Part shown: piece by piece, positions 31,854 through 41,763 of the stretch | Layout of the letters: each line of letters begins with the position of its first letter | Numbering within the stretch: position 1 is the first letter of the stretch | Source of the DNA: Turritopsis dohrnii | Lineage: Eukaryota; Cnidaria; Hydrozoa; Anthoathecata; Oceaniidae | DNA length: 64,000 nt | Assembly: GCA_027922465.2 (NCBI GenBank) | Contig: BQMF02000776.1 | Location: 56,034-120,033, forward strand | Direction of reading: 5' to 3' | Program-made: the position numbers and the translations under genes | The notes under the pieces: model-generated | The model's input: only the letters and a program-made list of their open reading frames with translations | Databases searched by the model: none | Told to the model about the DNA's origin: nothing

Positions 31854-31854
<1 letters not shown>
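31341..31854. other. Non-coding spacer with GC-rich patch
   Basis: Contains a GATGATGAT run (31380-31395) and a locally GC-rich patch at 31440-31520 (CGCTTACGCTCGCTGCGGGG) unusual for this AT-rich region. No gene was supported. Confidence 0.45.
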
Positions 31855-32210
<356 letters not shown>

Positions 32211-32856
32211 GTACGGCGAAAGTTTTTTAGGACCGCACTTACTAACTTAAACTTCTTTTATTTTTATTTCTTTGTTTCCTTGCTGTTATGGCCATGGTGA
32301 GCGAATGTTTTTGATGGCTGAACTTACTAAATTAAAGTTCTTTTATTTCTATTTCTTTTTTTCCTTGTTCACATGGCCATGATATGTTTTCGTATACTTC
32401 GTGAGCTTTAAAGTGGATTTGCCACTACTAACAAAAAAATGGATCTTTCCCTAAAGGAAAAACAAAAAGAAGGGTTTCAGTTACTTTTTTGATTCGAATT
32501 ATCACTGTGAAATTTAAATTAAGTAAAATTTAGTGACGCTTCTGATGTTGGTAATGTGCTTCGGAGAAGATCCACTGCAGTAAAGAAGAAGCTTTAGTAG
32601 TAGAAGCAGTTTTCATTTTTACTTTACTTCAAACCGTCTAACAAACTATTTGTTTGTTATTTGATTTGTTTATTTCGTTTGAGTATTTTATTTATTTTCG
32701 TTTTTTTAAATTTTTTCGAAGGAGGCGTTTTTTTCTCTATTGGCTCACATTTTTCTTATAAAAAATCGTCTTTTAAAAAAAATTCATGGTTACAACTCAC
32801 AGAAGTATATTTCTTTTGTTTTGGATTTCTGCGAAAGCAAGAAATACATTAAAACC
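32211..32856. other. Host spacer with an imperfect 90-bp duplication
   Basis: Sequence at about 32238-32305 (CTTACTAACTTAAACTTC to GGCCATGG) is repeated imperfectly at about 32322-32390. The remainder is AT-rich with no gene. Confidence 0.5.
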
Positions 32857-33082
32857 AGAGATAGGAAAGTGCGGATGTTGGCGCAAAATCATATGATTTC
32901 GGGAATTTCCCTACTATCATCTTTGTTTTCATAACGCGATACGAGTTACGAAACGTGTTATTATAACCACAAATTACTCATAAATGTAAACAATTAAATA
33001 TCTCATAAAAATGTAGTAAAAAGCAGTTTGTAGTAGTTTCATTTTTATAACATAAATAAGCTAACAATACATATAACATACA

Positions 33083-33158
33083 GATCAGCGTAGTCTAGTG
33101 GATAAGAACGCTAACTTGTAACAGCAAGGTCGTGTGTTCGAACCCCACGCAGTTCGTC
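33083..33158 (+). ncRNA. tRNA-like Pol III promoter unit (copy 2)
   Basis: A-box TAGTCTAGTGGATAAG and B-box GTGTTCGAACCCC are directed into the element, with the CTTG/CAAG stem between them and a GAAGTATATATACTTC palindrome about 10 bp downstream. The outer ends pair only over four bases (CAGA/TCTG). Confidence 0.5.
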
Positions 33159-33427
33159 TGAGAGGAAGTATATATACTTCGGCGATTGTAGATCTCTCAT
33201 GTTCTGGTTGTAAAACTTGCATGAGTGCGCACTTCCCCGCACTTGTGTTGAATATATCGCGGAATGGTTAGCATTGTGTCTGGGTGATTTATCACTGTCA
33301 GGTTTCTCTGGTCCATAGAGACATTCAGGTTACCGTCATTTCGATCGAAATTCAACAAAACGCCAGGGCTTAGAAGTGTTAGCATGTATCCACAATGCCG
33401 ACTATAATTGCAAACTACATACGCTGA

Positions 33428-34588
33428 TCAGCGAAATACATACCATATACTAAACATCGTGGTAATCGCTAAAACCAAAGCTATTTTCTCTTCTTCATGA
33501 GATGGGAGTGAATCTGTTTGACTCACTACTCTTTTGTGAACTTCCTTTTGTGAACTTTTATTTTTTGTTTGTGTTGGAGAGCTAGTCACTTTGGGTGAAA
33601 TATGATGCTCTTGCATAACATTAATCATTTTATTTCTTCCAAGGCTTAGGTTATCATTAGATATGAGAATTTTATTATTATAACCAGACACTCCCGACTT
33701 GATGTTTAGATTCATGTCACTAGGTAACATGTAAATACCTTGTCCAACAGAATAATCAACTTTGCTTGAAGCGTAATTTAAAGTATCTTGATAACGTTTA
33801 ATGTCATCTTGAATATCAACTCTGCGATTAACAATGTCTTCAAAGTTGTTCATAAAAACTCTTTGAGCTGTCAAAGAGCTTGAATTATTACCTAAAATAG
33901 AAGAACGAGCTGAGGCTTGTGAACTAAGAACAAGATAAGCATATGCTCTAACACTCTCTGAAATTTTTACAAGACCTGTTTTTGTAAAGCCTTTAGATTT
34001 TTCTATAATCCATCGTGTCATGGAGTCGTCTGTGAAATAACTCACACCTGGCGTTGGATAGTCTTTACGTCTTTTTTGATACGAGCTGAAAAAGCATTGC
34101 CCTTTATATTTTTTAGGATCAGAATCGACACCATATTCACTACAGATTTTTAAAAACTCTTCTTTGTTATAAGGATTATCGTATTGGTTGAAACTATCTT
34201 CAAAAGGTAGAGGTGTCTGCAGACGCTTAATGATTCGTCTAATATGATAATAGACATGAAAACGATATACTGCTCTAATCATAGGAGTAGAGCGACTTTC
34301 TTTCAGATGTTCAGAACTGACTCCACAAGCACTTGAAGCACACCAAGTGACAAAATTGAGTTGGGTTTGCCATAATTTAAATGGTTGTTCCTGCCAAATT
34401 TTCATACGTTGATCATTTTCATCCATTTTGTAATTAGTAAAAATATTTGGAAAAGTTGCGGGGAAAGAACCGTTTTCAGAGACAATAATTGTTTGTTTGT
34501 ATAAATCTTTAGCATTCAATATCTGGAGGTATTGTCCTCCATTTGGTTTATAAAGCGCATTGGGATTATATTTAAAAATATTCTCCAT
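33428..34588 (-). CDS. Conserved Polinton protein, 386 aa (copy 2)
   Basis: Uninterrupted and almost identical to the copy 1 product, with scattered substitutions such as NAKDLYKQ for NSKDLYKQ and GQCFFSS for GQYFYSS. It has the same helical core and C-terminal membrane span (MFSIWYVF). It is divergent from the 186-aa gene, with 39 bp between starts. Confidence 0.7.
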   Translation of the reverse strand: MENIFKYNPNALYKPNGGQYLQILNAKDLYKQTIIVSENGSFPATFPNIFTNYKMDENDQRMKIWQEQPFKLWQTQLNFVTWCASSACGVSSEHLKESRSTPMIRAVYRFHVYYHIRRIIKRLQTPLPFEDSFNQYDNPYNKEEFLKICSEYGVDSDPKKYKGQCFFSSYQKRRKDYPTPGVSYFTDDSMTRWIIEKSKGFTKTGLVKISESVRAYAYLVLSSQASARSSILGNNSSSLTAQRVFMNNFEDIVNRRVDIQDDIKRYQDTLNYASSKVDYSVGQGIYMLPSDMNLNIKSGVSGYNNKILISNDNLSLGRNKMINVMQEHHISPKVTSSPTQTKNKSSQKEVHKRVVSQTDSLPSHEEEKIALVLAITTMFSIWYVFR

Positions 34589-34627
34589 TATTATTTAATA
34601 ATATTATCTTATATTTAATACAAGAAA

Positions 34628-35188
34628 ATGTATATCACAGTAAATCTCGTAAGGGGTGAGAAGACCATATATCTACCTTACTCCATTCGAAATATAGACG
34701 GGTCGAAAGAGATCGCATTATTTGAGATATTTGCAGACACCGTCACCTATCAAATCACAACACCGATAACATTGAAAACGTCTGACGATGGGAAAGCTGA
34801 AAAGTCGATACCAAAACGAACATTCACGAGTAGGGAATTGAATTCCTTTTTAGCAGGTGCCTTTTTAGAAGGCGATATAGAAATTAAATCATTAGCCAAA
34901 TACCCTCAAATAATCAAAACAAATACGCTAGCTAAAATAACCAAAATGAATTTACATCTCTCTGAACTCGACAACACTCAAAATCTTGAGAATGGAAAGC
35001 TAAGTGACATTTTACTAACCGTCCCCATCGCTAAATATAGTGACTTTACACATACTGAGCCTAAAAACCTCCAGTACAAAAAATTAAAAAATGGTGTATT
35101 TCAGTCTCTCACGTTGAGACTGACAGATCAGCATGGGGGTATACTAAGTGAAGATCTGGGTACAACCGTTGTTTTGCACATTCGCTAA
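34628..35188 (+). CDS. Putative minor capsid protein, 186 aa (copy 2)
   Basis: Complete, and nearly identical to copy 1 (differences such as SRELNSFL for STGLNAFL). It leads the capsid transcription unit. The copy 3 homologue is much more diverged, whereas this one is not. Confidence 0.6.
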   Translation: MYITVNLVRGEKTIYLPYSIRNIDGSKEIALFEIFADTVTYQITTPITLKTSDDGKAEKSIPKRTFTSRELNSFLAGAFLEGDIEIKSLAKYPQIIKTNTLAKITKMNLHLSELDNTQNLENGKLSDILLTVPIAKYSDFTHTEPKNLQYKKLKNGVFQSLTLRLTDQHGGILSEDLGTTVVLHIR

Positions 35189-35231
35189 AACGAGATAAAA
35201 AGTAAAAATTAATTATATATCATAATTAATA

Positions 35232-36547
35232 ATGAAGTATGAAAAGAGGTTAAATCCAGAACGTTCACTTAGAACTGCCCACGGTGTAAAAGGTTCTCGT
35301 CAAAAAGTAATTGTCACACACAATCCGAGTGAGATCGATAAAATCAGCTATTATTGGTTAGGTTTCCAAATTTAGGAAGTGATGATGTCATTATCCCAGG
35401 AACAACGAATCTAAGTTTTGATATTGAACTCGATTCGAAAGCTGACTCAAAAAGAACATTGGTCAGTAACATTGGGAGAGCTATCGTTAAAAAGTTGGCT
35501 GTCAAGTTCGAAGGTAACGAGATATTGAGTATCGATGACTTTGATCTTTTTGGGTGTTACAGAGATTTATTGTTAACCAAGTTTGAAAAGAGAAACGCGA
35601 TAAGACAGGGTATCATCATCGATGATGGGTGTACAGAGAATTGTATGAAATTAAGGATTAGTGCTTCAGATAAAGACACCTCTGATGCAGAAGACAAGGC
35701 CATTGCTGACACCTATAAAAACAAGTTTGTCATTCCACTCGACTTTGAGATGCTAGATAGTACTATTCCATATTATCAAGCAGGTTTAGGTAATAGACTT
35801 TGCTACGAGATCACATTTAACGACTATAACCGAGTTATTTATTCTGACCCTCCAGATACTGCCGCAGGTCAAAAACGTAACCCAGATGGTAAATACAAAA
35901 TATCTAACATCTCACTTGAATATGAGCTTGTGACACAACCCACGTTGGCTAGACAAATCGCTTCTGAATATCAAAACATGGCTTTGCTCTATGATAGGAT
36001 TTTGCGGCACAGACAAATTAGAGTAAACAAGTCAGACACAACGTGGAATTGGTCATTCAACACACCTGCCAAATCTTTGAAGGGTATTTTAGTTCTATTT
36101 GAAGAAGAAAAATCCTACAAACGAGAAACCTGTAAATTCTATAATCCAAAGATCGAAAAGGTATCTGTCATCGTTGAGGGTAAGCCTAACCAACTTTTTG
36201 CTCAAGGGATGCAGCCGTTTGAACAATACAATGAGATTTGCAAGTATTTTGCTGAAGGAAAACCAAAAGATAATAGCGCCGGTGAAAACCGAATGCGCTT
36301 GGGATTACATGATGTAAAAGTCTCTGATTACTTAACAAACAAGTATGCTCTATGGTTAGATTTCAGAACAATTGATGAGAATGCCTTGCATGGGACCGGT
36401 CGAAGGATTGAAAATGCGAGTGAAGGTATCACTTTACAGATCGAAAAGACCGCTGAAACTGCAGGAAACTTAAACGCATATATATATCTAATCATGGACG
36501 CTCTATTAAACATACAAAACGGTCAATTTATGTCTGCAGTATATTAG
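35232..36547 (+). pseudogene. MCP: Major capsid protein gene with early frameshift (copy 2)
   Basis: The first 36 codons (from MKYEKRLNPERSLRT) read normally, then a single-base deletion near 35339 shifts the frame and leads to an early stop. From an internal ATG at 35354 the remaining 397 codons are open to the normal end. Whether the internal start yields a usable N-terminally shortened capsid protein is doubtful, since the basic N-terminal arm would be missing. Confidence 0.85.
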
Positions 36548-36551
36548 TAAA

Positions 36552-37163
36552 ATGAACACACTTTACATGAAAGAACCTCACACAGCATTATTCGTCGGAC
36601 CAACATCGTGCGGCAAAACGGATCCTGTCATAAAATTATTAGAAAATGAATACTATGATCACTTTAATTTCATCGTGATTATATGTCCCACCTTGAGGTG
36701 GAATCAGACTTACAGAGATCGGAAATGGTTCTGGAATGACAGCTATGTGATTTTAATTGAGCCGGAAGGATCTTTGTATGAATATATTAAGAAAATGGAC
36801 TTCTTTTGCGCCGGATACAAAACCTTATTCCTCATTGACGACATCATAGCTGATGAAAAATTGGACAAAAAGAGAAACCCTTTGCTCGAGTTGGCAATTA
36901 GCGGCAGACATCGAAATCATTCGCTATGGTTACTTACACAATCATACACTGCTATACCTAAAAATTTACGACGGCAAGCTAAGATGTTATATGTGTTATA
37001 TGGATACCCAAAAGATAGAAACGATCTAGCCACCATTCATGAAGAGAACAATGTCATTGATTCGCAAGAAGAATTGAAAAATGTCAAGGAAAAACTGAAT
37101 GGAGGGAAACACACATGCCTAGTCATGAGAATGGAACACCCAAGAACGCACGTGATTTGTTAA
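36552..37163 (+). CDS. A32/FtsK-type packaging ATPase (copy 2)
   Basis: 203 residues with intact Walker A (GPTSCGKT) and Walker B (LFLIDD). A two-residue insertion is visible at YVLYGYPKD relative to YVWYPKD of the other copies, and a Pro replaces Arg right after Walker A (KTDPVIK). It starts 4 bp after the capsid stop. Confidence 0.9.
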   Translation: MNTLYMKEPHTALFVGPTSCGKTDPVIKLLENEYYDHFNFIVIICPTLRWNQTYRDRKWFWNDSYVILIEPEGSLYEYIKKMDFFCAGYKTLFLIDDIIADEKLDKKRNPLLELAISGRHRNHSLWLLTQSYTAIPKNLRRQAKMLYVLYGYPKDRNDLATIHEENNVIDSQEELKNVKEKLNGGKHTCLVMRMEHPRTHVIC

Positions 37164-37176
37164 ACAGGTTGATATA

Positions 37177-37196
37177 TTTGTTACATGACTCTTGTA
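37177..37196. terminator. Decayed H4 stem-loop (copy 2)
   Basis: TTTGTTACA and the 7-nt loop TGACTCT are present, but the right arm reads TGTAAG followed directly by the minisatellite-type ACTACTG, leaving only five pairs (TTACA/TGTAA). Confidence 0.45.
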
Positions 37197-37199
37197 AGA

Positions 37200-37448
37200 C
37201 TACTGTAAGACTCCTATAAGACTACTGTAAGAGAATACTTTACGTCTCAATACAGGATCTAGAATTTTACCAATATGTTTAATCCTCGATTCAAAGCGTA
37301 CTCTGTCAACAGCAGCCTCTATCCAGTTACTTCTACGAGATTCACAAGCAGAGATATAATGGACCATTACTTTATCATTAAAAGTAACCCTTTTTGTATC
37401 TTGATGGGAAAATATAATATCATCATCTGAGGATTCATCATCGAACAT
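37200..37448 (-). CDS. PPP1R15/GADD34-like PP1-recruiting protein (copy 2)
   Basis: 82 residues with a single acidic unit (ESSDDDIIFSHQ), the PP1-docking RVTF at residues 20-23, VMVHYI at 27-32, Trp at 42 and the block DRVRFESRI at 48-56. Size and layout are close to compact viral homologues such as the asfarvirus one. Predicted to act in the cytosol by tethering PP1, and through the Trp/Phe positions possibly actin, to dephosphorylate eIF2-alpha. It faces the ATPase and is divergent from the 214-aa membrane protein. No start ambiguity: the ATG follows an AT-rich TTTAAGTAAACATTG-type region. Confidence 0.75.
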   Translation of the reverse strand: MFDDESSDDDIIFSHQDTKRVTFNDKVMVHYISACESRRSNWIEAAVDRVRFESRIKHIGKILDPVLRRKVFSYSSLIGVLQ

Positions 37449-37484
37449 AATTGTTTAAGTAAACATTGTTTATTTATTTAACAA

Positions 37485-37669
37485 TGTTAGAATATATTAT
37501 TAAACATCATCATCCTCTTATAATTATTTTGTCTTACAAAATTATAAGAAGACAGCAAACTCTTATACAACAAATTTCAACAAACTTATAAGAAGACAGC
37601 AAACTCTTATACAACAAATTACAACAAACTTATAAGAGAGTATAAGAAAATTATAACAAACACAACAAA
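37485..37669. promoter_or_regulatory. Remodelled divergent promoter insert (copy 2)
   Basis: This stretch is absent from copy 1. It contains a partial copy of the 5' end of the downstream gene (GTTAGAATATATTATTAAAC), an inverted repeat (CCTCTTATAATTATTTTG and ACAAAATTATAAG), and two to three direct repeats of about 46 bp around ACAGCAAACTCTTATACAAC. The downstream gene now starts at 37670. Confidence 0.55.
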
Positions 37670-38314
37670 ATGATAGAATATATCAACTTTATATTATTAA
37701 GCATACTGCTGATCTCGCTATTTTACTTTTATTTTGTGTTAAAAAAATACCTCTCTCTAATAAAAATGGCGGAAACAGCGATCGATAATTTAATCAACCA
37801 GAGTTATGATGTTCCAGGTGAATTTCCACCTTCAGATGGTAAAAGACAAAAATTACTCGAGTGTGTCTTAACCGGTAATAGCAAGCTATACTTAGGGAAA
37901 ATGTACACGGAAGAGCAGATTAACAAACTCAAAGATGAAAAGGTAGAAGAACGTTTTAGTATCTATGAAGCTAAACTATTAGGTCAATGGGGGAAATCCT
38001 TGGGGAAATCACTCATGCGCATTTATTCGAGAAGGGCTTGTACAATGTTAGGAATAGACAATCAAGAAGCGCTGAGCAATGACTTGGAAGCTGACCCCTC
38101 CTTAAACTCTGCTCTTCAAAGATTTGCATGTGGCTTATATTATAAATACGGTCCATTATTAGCACCACTCAGTGTTGGACTTATTACCGGGAAGCATTAT
38201 ATCAATGAAAGATATTTAAATAAATCCAATGATAATATAAATACAGTAGATAATAAAAATGTCAGAAGAACAGAATCCCATTCAAGTGACAACGAAGAAC
38301 CCAAAAAAGGTTGA
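37670..38314 (+). CDS. Conserved Polinton protein with N-terminal membrane anchor, 214 aa (copy 2)
   Basis: Full-length form of the protein truncated in copy 1. It has a membrane anchor at about residues 5-25, KKYLSLIKMAETAIDNLINQ, a conserved helical body, APLSVGLITGKHYINER, and a polar tail rich in Asn, Asp, Ser and Lys. Its last 56 bp overlap the start of the 114-aa gene in another frame. Function unknown. Confidence 0.65.
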   Translation: MIEYINFILLSILLISLFYFYFVLKKYLSLIKMAETAIDNLINQSYDVPGEFPPSDGKRQKLLECVLTGNSKLYLGKMYTEEQINKLKDEKVEERFSIYEAKLLGQWGKSLGKSLMRIYSRRACTMLGIDNQEALSNDLEADPSLNSALQRFACGLYYKYGPLLAPLSVGLITGKHYINERYLNKSNDNINTVDNKNVRRTESHSSDNEEPKKG

Positions 38315-38603
38315 AGCGGGTAAGAAGTTGGCGGAATACAACCGTAAAAAACGAGAACAATTAAAACAAGTGTCGCCTCAAAAAGAAATGGAGAGGCCTC
38401 GGACCTCTCACACGAAACCAAATGAACAACCTATGAACTACATCTATGGTGTAGGTGGAATAATAGCTCTCGGTTTAGTTGGTGGATTTGCTGATTTTGT
38501 GTATAAAAAGAAAGAGCAAATATTACCCCATGGGTCACCATCCACCCCCCTTCCACAAAAATCTAAAATACCAGTGAAAATCAATAAACATGAAATGGAA
38601 TAA
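38259..38603 (+). CDS. Single-span membrane protein, 114 aa (copy 2)
   Basis: Basic N-terminal half, one membrane span at about residues 63-83, Pro-rich tail. An Asp replaces Tyr inside the hydrophobic span (GGFADFVYK), which may weaken membrane insertion. It overlaps the preceding gene. Confidence 0.62.
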   Translation: MSEEQNPIQVTTKNPKKVEAGKKLAEYNRKKREQLKQVSPQKEMERPRTSHTKPNEQPMNYIYGVGGIIALGLVGGFADFVYKKKEQILPHGSPSTPLPQKSKIPVKINKHEME

Positions 38604-38630
38604 AAAGAAAAAAATGTATATATAACAAAC

Positions 38631-38864
38631 ATGGACAAGAAAAGTATCATCAACGATTTATATCATGCATCAGTCATCTGCGTTTTCGCTATCGGCTACT
38701 CTATGCTAGGAAAAAGGGTATTAAAAATGACACCTCCCTCTATTCAAAAGTTCGACTTGGAAGATATAGGAAAACTAGTTGCCCTTATCGCCGCTAGTGA
38801 AGTGACAAAGGACTACTTAATCAAACAAAAGATTTTACCTGAAAATATCAATATCAATATCTAA
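38631..38864 (+). CDS. Small membrane protein, 77 aa (copy 2)
   Basis: Two residues longer at the C-terminus than its homologues (NINI repeated). TATATATAAC lies about 10 bp upstream of the ATG. The 140-aa gene follows after 2 bp. Confidence 0.6.
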   Translation: MDKKSIINDLYHASVICVFAIGYSMLGKRVLKMTPPSIQKFDLEDIGKLVALIAASEVTKDYLIKQKILPENININI

Positions 38865-38866
38865 AT

Positions 38867-39289
38867 ATGGCTTCTATCGCAATGATGTTGGGTGGAGCTT
38901 TGGCTAACGCTTTGGCTTTCACAGGATCAAGCTATCTGTTTTCAAGTTTATCCAAAGACAGAATCGATAAGGAAAGAAAACGTCATGATTTGGCCATAGA
39001 AAAATTACAAAAAGCACAGATTGAATGGCAGCAAAAACGACAGGAAAGGATCGATTTTATCAATAAGCAGCTCATGCTCGAAAAGAAGGCTGATTCAAAA
39101 TTCGTAGAACTAAATGATGCAATGAGAGAGTACAATAGTGTATTTAGTAATCATCTTGAACCGCTACCACGAGAGCCTGTATTGAGCCACTTTTATACAC
39201 CGAGTCATGATCAACATGAAAGAGAGTTGGCTTTTATAGCTCTGAGTATGCTCGGTATTGGTGGAATTGTGTGGTATTTTGAAAGATGA
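38867..39289 (+). CDS. Conserved membrane protein, 140 aa (copy 2)
   Basis: Complete. It differs from copy 1 at a handful of positions (REYNSVF for REYNRVF, LSHFYTP for LSDFYTP). Last gene before the H3 hairpin. Confidence 0.65.
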   Translation: MASIAMMLGGALANALAFTGSSYLFSSLSKDRIDKERKRHDLAIEKLQKAQIEWQQKRQERIDFINKQLMLEKKADSKFVELNDAMREYNSVFSNHLEPLPREPVLSHFYTPSHDQHERELAFIALSMLGIGGIVWYFER

Positions 39290-39307
39290 AGACCATCAAC
39301 AAAAATT

Positions 39308-39330
39308 ATGTTACACGATACATGTAACAT
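39308..39330. terminator. Convergent stem-loop H3 (copy 2)
   Basis: ATGTTACA, loop CGATACA, TGTAACAT: an 8-bp perfect stem 18 bp past the 140-aa stop and 16 bp past the facing stop. Confidence 0.7.
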
Positions 39331-39346
39331 ATACACTTTCAGATGG

Positions 39347-40636
39347 TTACCGTCTAGTCACGAGGTACGTATAAATCATCCATCCAACCCCTACAATCAG
39401 AGCCCATAAATTTTGACTCAACCAACCTACAACTTCTTTTGCTCTAGTGAGTATCCACGATATGATAGACCCAATTATTCCCGGTAAAGCCTCTGTCGCT
39501 TTAGATGCTAATCTACCTAGAAGTGATGCTAACGCTTTTAGTTTATTTTTTATCCATTCCTTTGCATCGTCCTTTTTATCACCACCTTTGTCAAGATTTT
39601 GTGAAGAGTTTCCAGCTGCTGATGGTAACAAAGCTTCCACAAGAACACCGATAGCCATACCAAACGCTGTCAGAATGCTAACGATTGTTATACCTTGTTC
39701 ACGGAATAGTGTTCGTATCCTTTCACCTAATGTGGTATCTTTGTCGAGGACTTTAGCAATGGTTTCTTTGATGCTCGTAACTTGACTGTTTAATTTACCT
39801 TTGAGAATATCAATGTTCTCTTTCCTAGCTTTCAACTCTTCATGTAATCCCTCCACTCTCTCTTCAACCTCTTTTCGTTGTTCATCTGTGTATGTCGCAT
39901 CGTTTTCCATCACCTCCAACTTGTTTTTCTCTCGATCGATATGCTGTTCTATTCGAACCTTTTTTGCAACCTCTTCCTGAAGACCTCCTCTAATGTTTCT
40001 CAGCGCTTTATCCAATCCTAACAGCTCACGTACAGGATATTCAAATAGATCGCCGGTCTGAGTCATTTCATGATCGACAGATTGTTGTCTAAGCGTTGAA
40101 ATTAAATCTTCCGTACTATTTGCAATGTTCTCCGTAATTTCCTCAAGCTGTACATCACTCGATTTTGTGATTTTAGATGTCGAGGGAAGCTCTTCTTGTA
40201 TTTTGTTAAGTGCAACTGCTTGTCGTGCTGTTATTTTACCCTTAGGTATATCAAACCCTAATTTACGTAACCCCTCCTTACCCAATATATCAGCTATTGT
40301 ACCGGTAGCCCTTAGTATTCCATCTCTCTTCGTCAATGGATCGCTACTGTCTTTGTAGTATAATTTACCTTCTCTGATTTCAAACAGATCGGTATGTTTG
40401 GAATTAGGTTTTTCCTGATTGAGGCTTTCAGATAATCTATCATACACCCCTTCAACTAGTTCTTTCAAAACTCTAGTATTCAGACTGTGACCTTCAAATG
40501 ATGTTTCTCGTTCACCTGATGTATGTATCTGTACACCCGTACGATCACCGGTCGGTATGAGAGGAAACGTTTCATCGGTTGTTTCATCTGTCGTCATCCC
40601 ATGTTCTCCAAAGGGGTCAATGTCAATGTCCGCCAT
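39347..40636 (-). CDS. Coiled-coil membrane protein, 429 aa (copy 2)
   Basis: Complete. Same layout as in copy 1: acidic head, coiled coil, hydrophobic segment AFGMAIGVLVEALLP, C-terminal membrane span. A short region around residues 45-70 differs from copy 1, and the C-terminus contains three extra residues (VGVGWMIYTYL). Confidence 0.65.
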   Translation of the reverse strand: MADIDIDPFGEHGMTTDETTDETFPLIPTGDRTGVQIHTSGERETSFEGHSLNTRVLKELVEGVYDRLSESLNQEKPNSKHTDLFEIREGKLYYKDSSDPLTKRDGILRATGTIADILGKEGLRKLGFDIPKGKITARQAVALNKIQEELPSTSKITKSSDVQLEEITENIANSTEDLISTLRQQSVDHEMTQTGDLFEYPVRELLGLDKALRNIRGGLQEEVAKKVRIEQHIDREKNKLEVMENDATYTDEQRKEVEERVEGLHEELKARKENIDILKGKLNSQVTSIKETIAKVLDKDTTLGERIRTLFREQGITIVSILTAFGMAIGVLVEALLPSAAGNSSQNLDKGGDKKDDAKEWIKNKLKALASLLGRLASKATEALPGIIGSIISWILTRAKEVVGWLSQNLWALIVGVGWMIYTYLVTRR

Positions 40637-40698
40637 TTTATTTATTTAGAGGATAATTTATTATTTATTATTATAACATAATCTCTCTCTCTCTAAAT

Positions 40699-41295
40699 AT
40701 GACTGATTCAATATACCCAAAACTACCCACTGCTCCTGAAGATTTGAATGAGCAGGAAAAGTTCAACGCGAGTATAATAAACTCCGAATTCGAAGAGTTG
40801 ATAAAACTTAAGAACAAGTTTAGCATCAAGCTCAAGAGATACAACAAGGCGATAGAACGATCGATGCTACTAAATGCTAGCTCAAGCGCTATAACCATTG
40901 GCTCTGGCATCGGTTCAATTGCAACAGGGGCTACTATTATCGGAATACCTATTTCTGCAGGATTAGGTGGTGTAGCCTTAGCCGGCTCTATCTGTACCGG
41001 ACTTACCACAGCTGTCATCAAAAGATATCAAAAGAAAGTAGAAAACGTGATAAAATTATATGATATTGTTACATCCTCAATCGCTGTGTTCGAAACTAAC
41101 ATAAGTCAGGCGCTGACTAATGGGAGGATCAATCTCTCCGAGTTCCAGGTTTTGCAGGGAACATATTACAGCGCTTTACAAAAACTCAGTTCTACAGATA
41201 GAAAGATGGAGACTGAAACCCGAAATCAATTTCAAAAAAGTTTGATGATAGAACTCCAAAACTTGAAAAAATCCATAACCGAAAATGGTTACTAG
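40699..41295 (+). CDS. Putative membrane-active protein, 198 aa (copy 2)
   Basis: Complete. It begins MTDSIYPKLP rather than MSFKIYPKLP, and carries the same Gly/Ala/Ile-rich hydrophobic hairpin at about 60-105. CTCTCTCTCTAAAT directly precedes the ATG. Confidence 0.6.
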   Translation: MTDSIYPKLPTAPEDLNEQEKFNASIINSEFEELIKLKNKFSIKLKRYNKAIERSMLLNASSSAITIGSGIGSIATGATIIGIPISAGLGGVALAGSICTGLTTAVIKRYQKKVENVIKLYDIVTSSIAVFETNISQALTNGRINLSEFQVLQGTYYSALQKLSSTDRKMETETRNQFQKSLMIELQNLKKSITENGY

Positions 41296-41386
41296 GATGT
41301 GTGGTTATGTGTTCCTCAATTTGAAAAGTGATAAAGTGATAAATGAAACTGATATAAAGAGATATGATCACAAGTATATATAGACA

Positions 41387-41707
41387 ATGGAATTCCCAAC
41401 AGTTGATACATTCAAACAAACAATCAAAAAGCAAAACAAGGAACAAATGGCAGAGATCATAAAGTGGCGAGAGCTACCTGAAAACGTGATTTATCATGTT
41501 AAATTTTTTTCTACAAAAGCTATGTATGCAGAGTTGAAAGACGTAGCAGGAAATATATATAAGGTGTGGTTGCCTGAAAGACTTTTCATTGAATTAAATG
41601 ATTATGGTTGGAGCTCTAGAGAGGCCTTTGTCAGACCGAAAGGTCTCAAACAATCTCAAAAGAATTCAGAAAGACAATTCTTTGATTATGACATTATATG
41701 GCGCTAG
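41387..41707 (+). CDS. Conserved Polinton protein, 106 aa (copy 2)
   Basis: Beta-rich, with KAMYAELKD and NIYKVWLPERL blocks and AFVRPKGLKQS near the end. A TATATATAG sequence lies about 10 bp before the ATG. Function unknown, with a nucleic-acid-binding OB-like fold as one possibility. Confidence 0.6.
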   Translation: MEFPTVDTFKQTIKKQNKEQMAEIIKWRELPENVIYHVKFFSTKAMYAELKDVAGNIYKVWLPERLFIELNDYGWSSREAFVRPKGLKQSQKNSERQFFDYDIIWR

Positions 41708-41725
41708 ATAAAATCTCGTCGACTC

Positions 41726-41750
41726 ATCTTTACTTGTTTCTAGTAAAGAT
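41726..41750. terminator. Convergent stem-loop H2 (copy 2)
   Basis: ATCTTTACT, loop TGTTTCT, AGTAAAGAT: a perfect 9-bp stem between the 106-aa and integrase stop codons. Confidence 0.7.
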
Positions 41751-41763
41751 ACTTTTGCACGAT

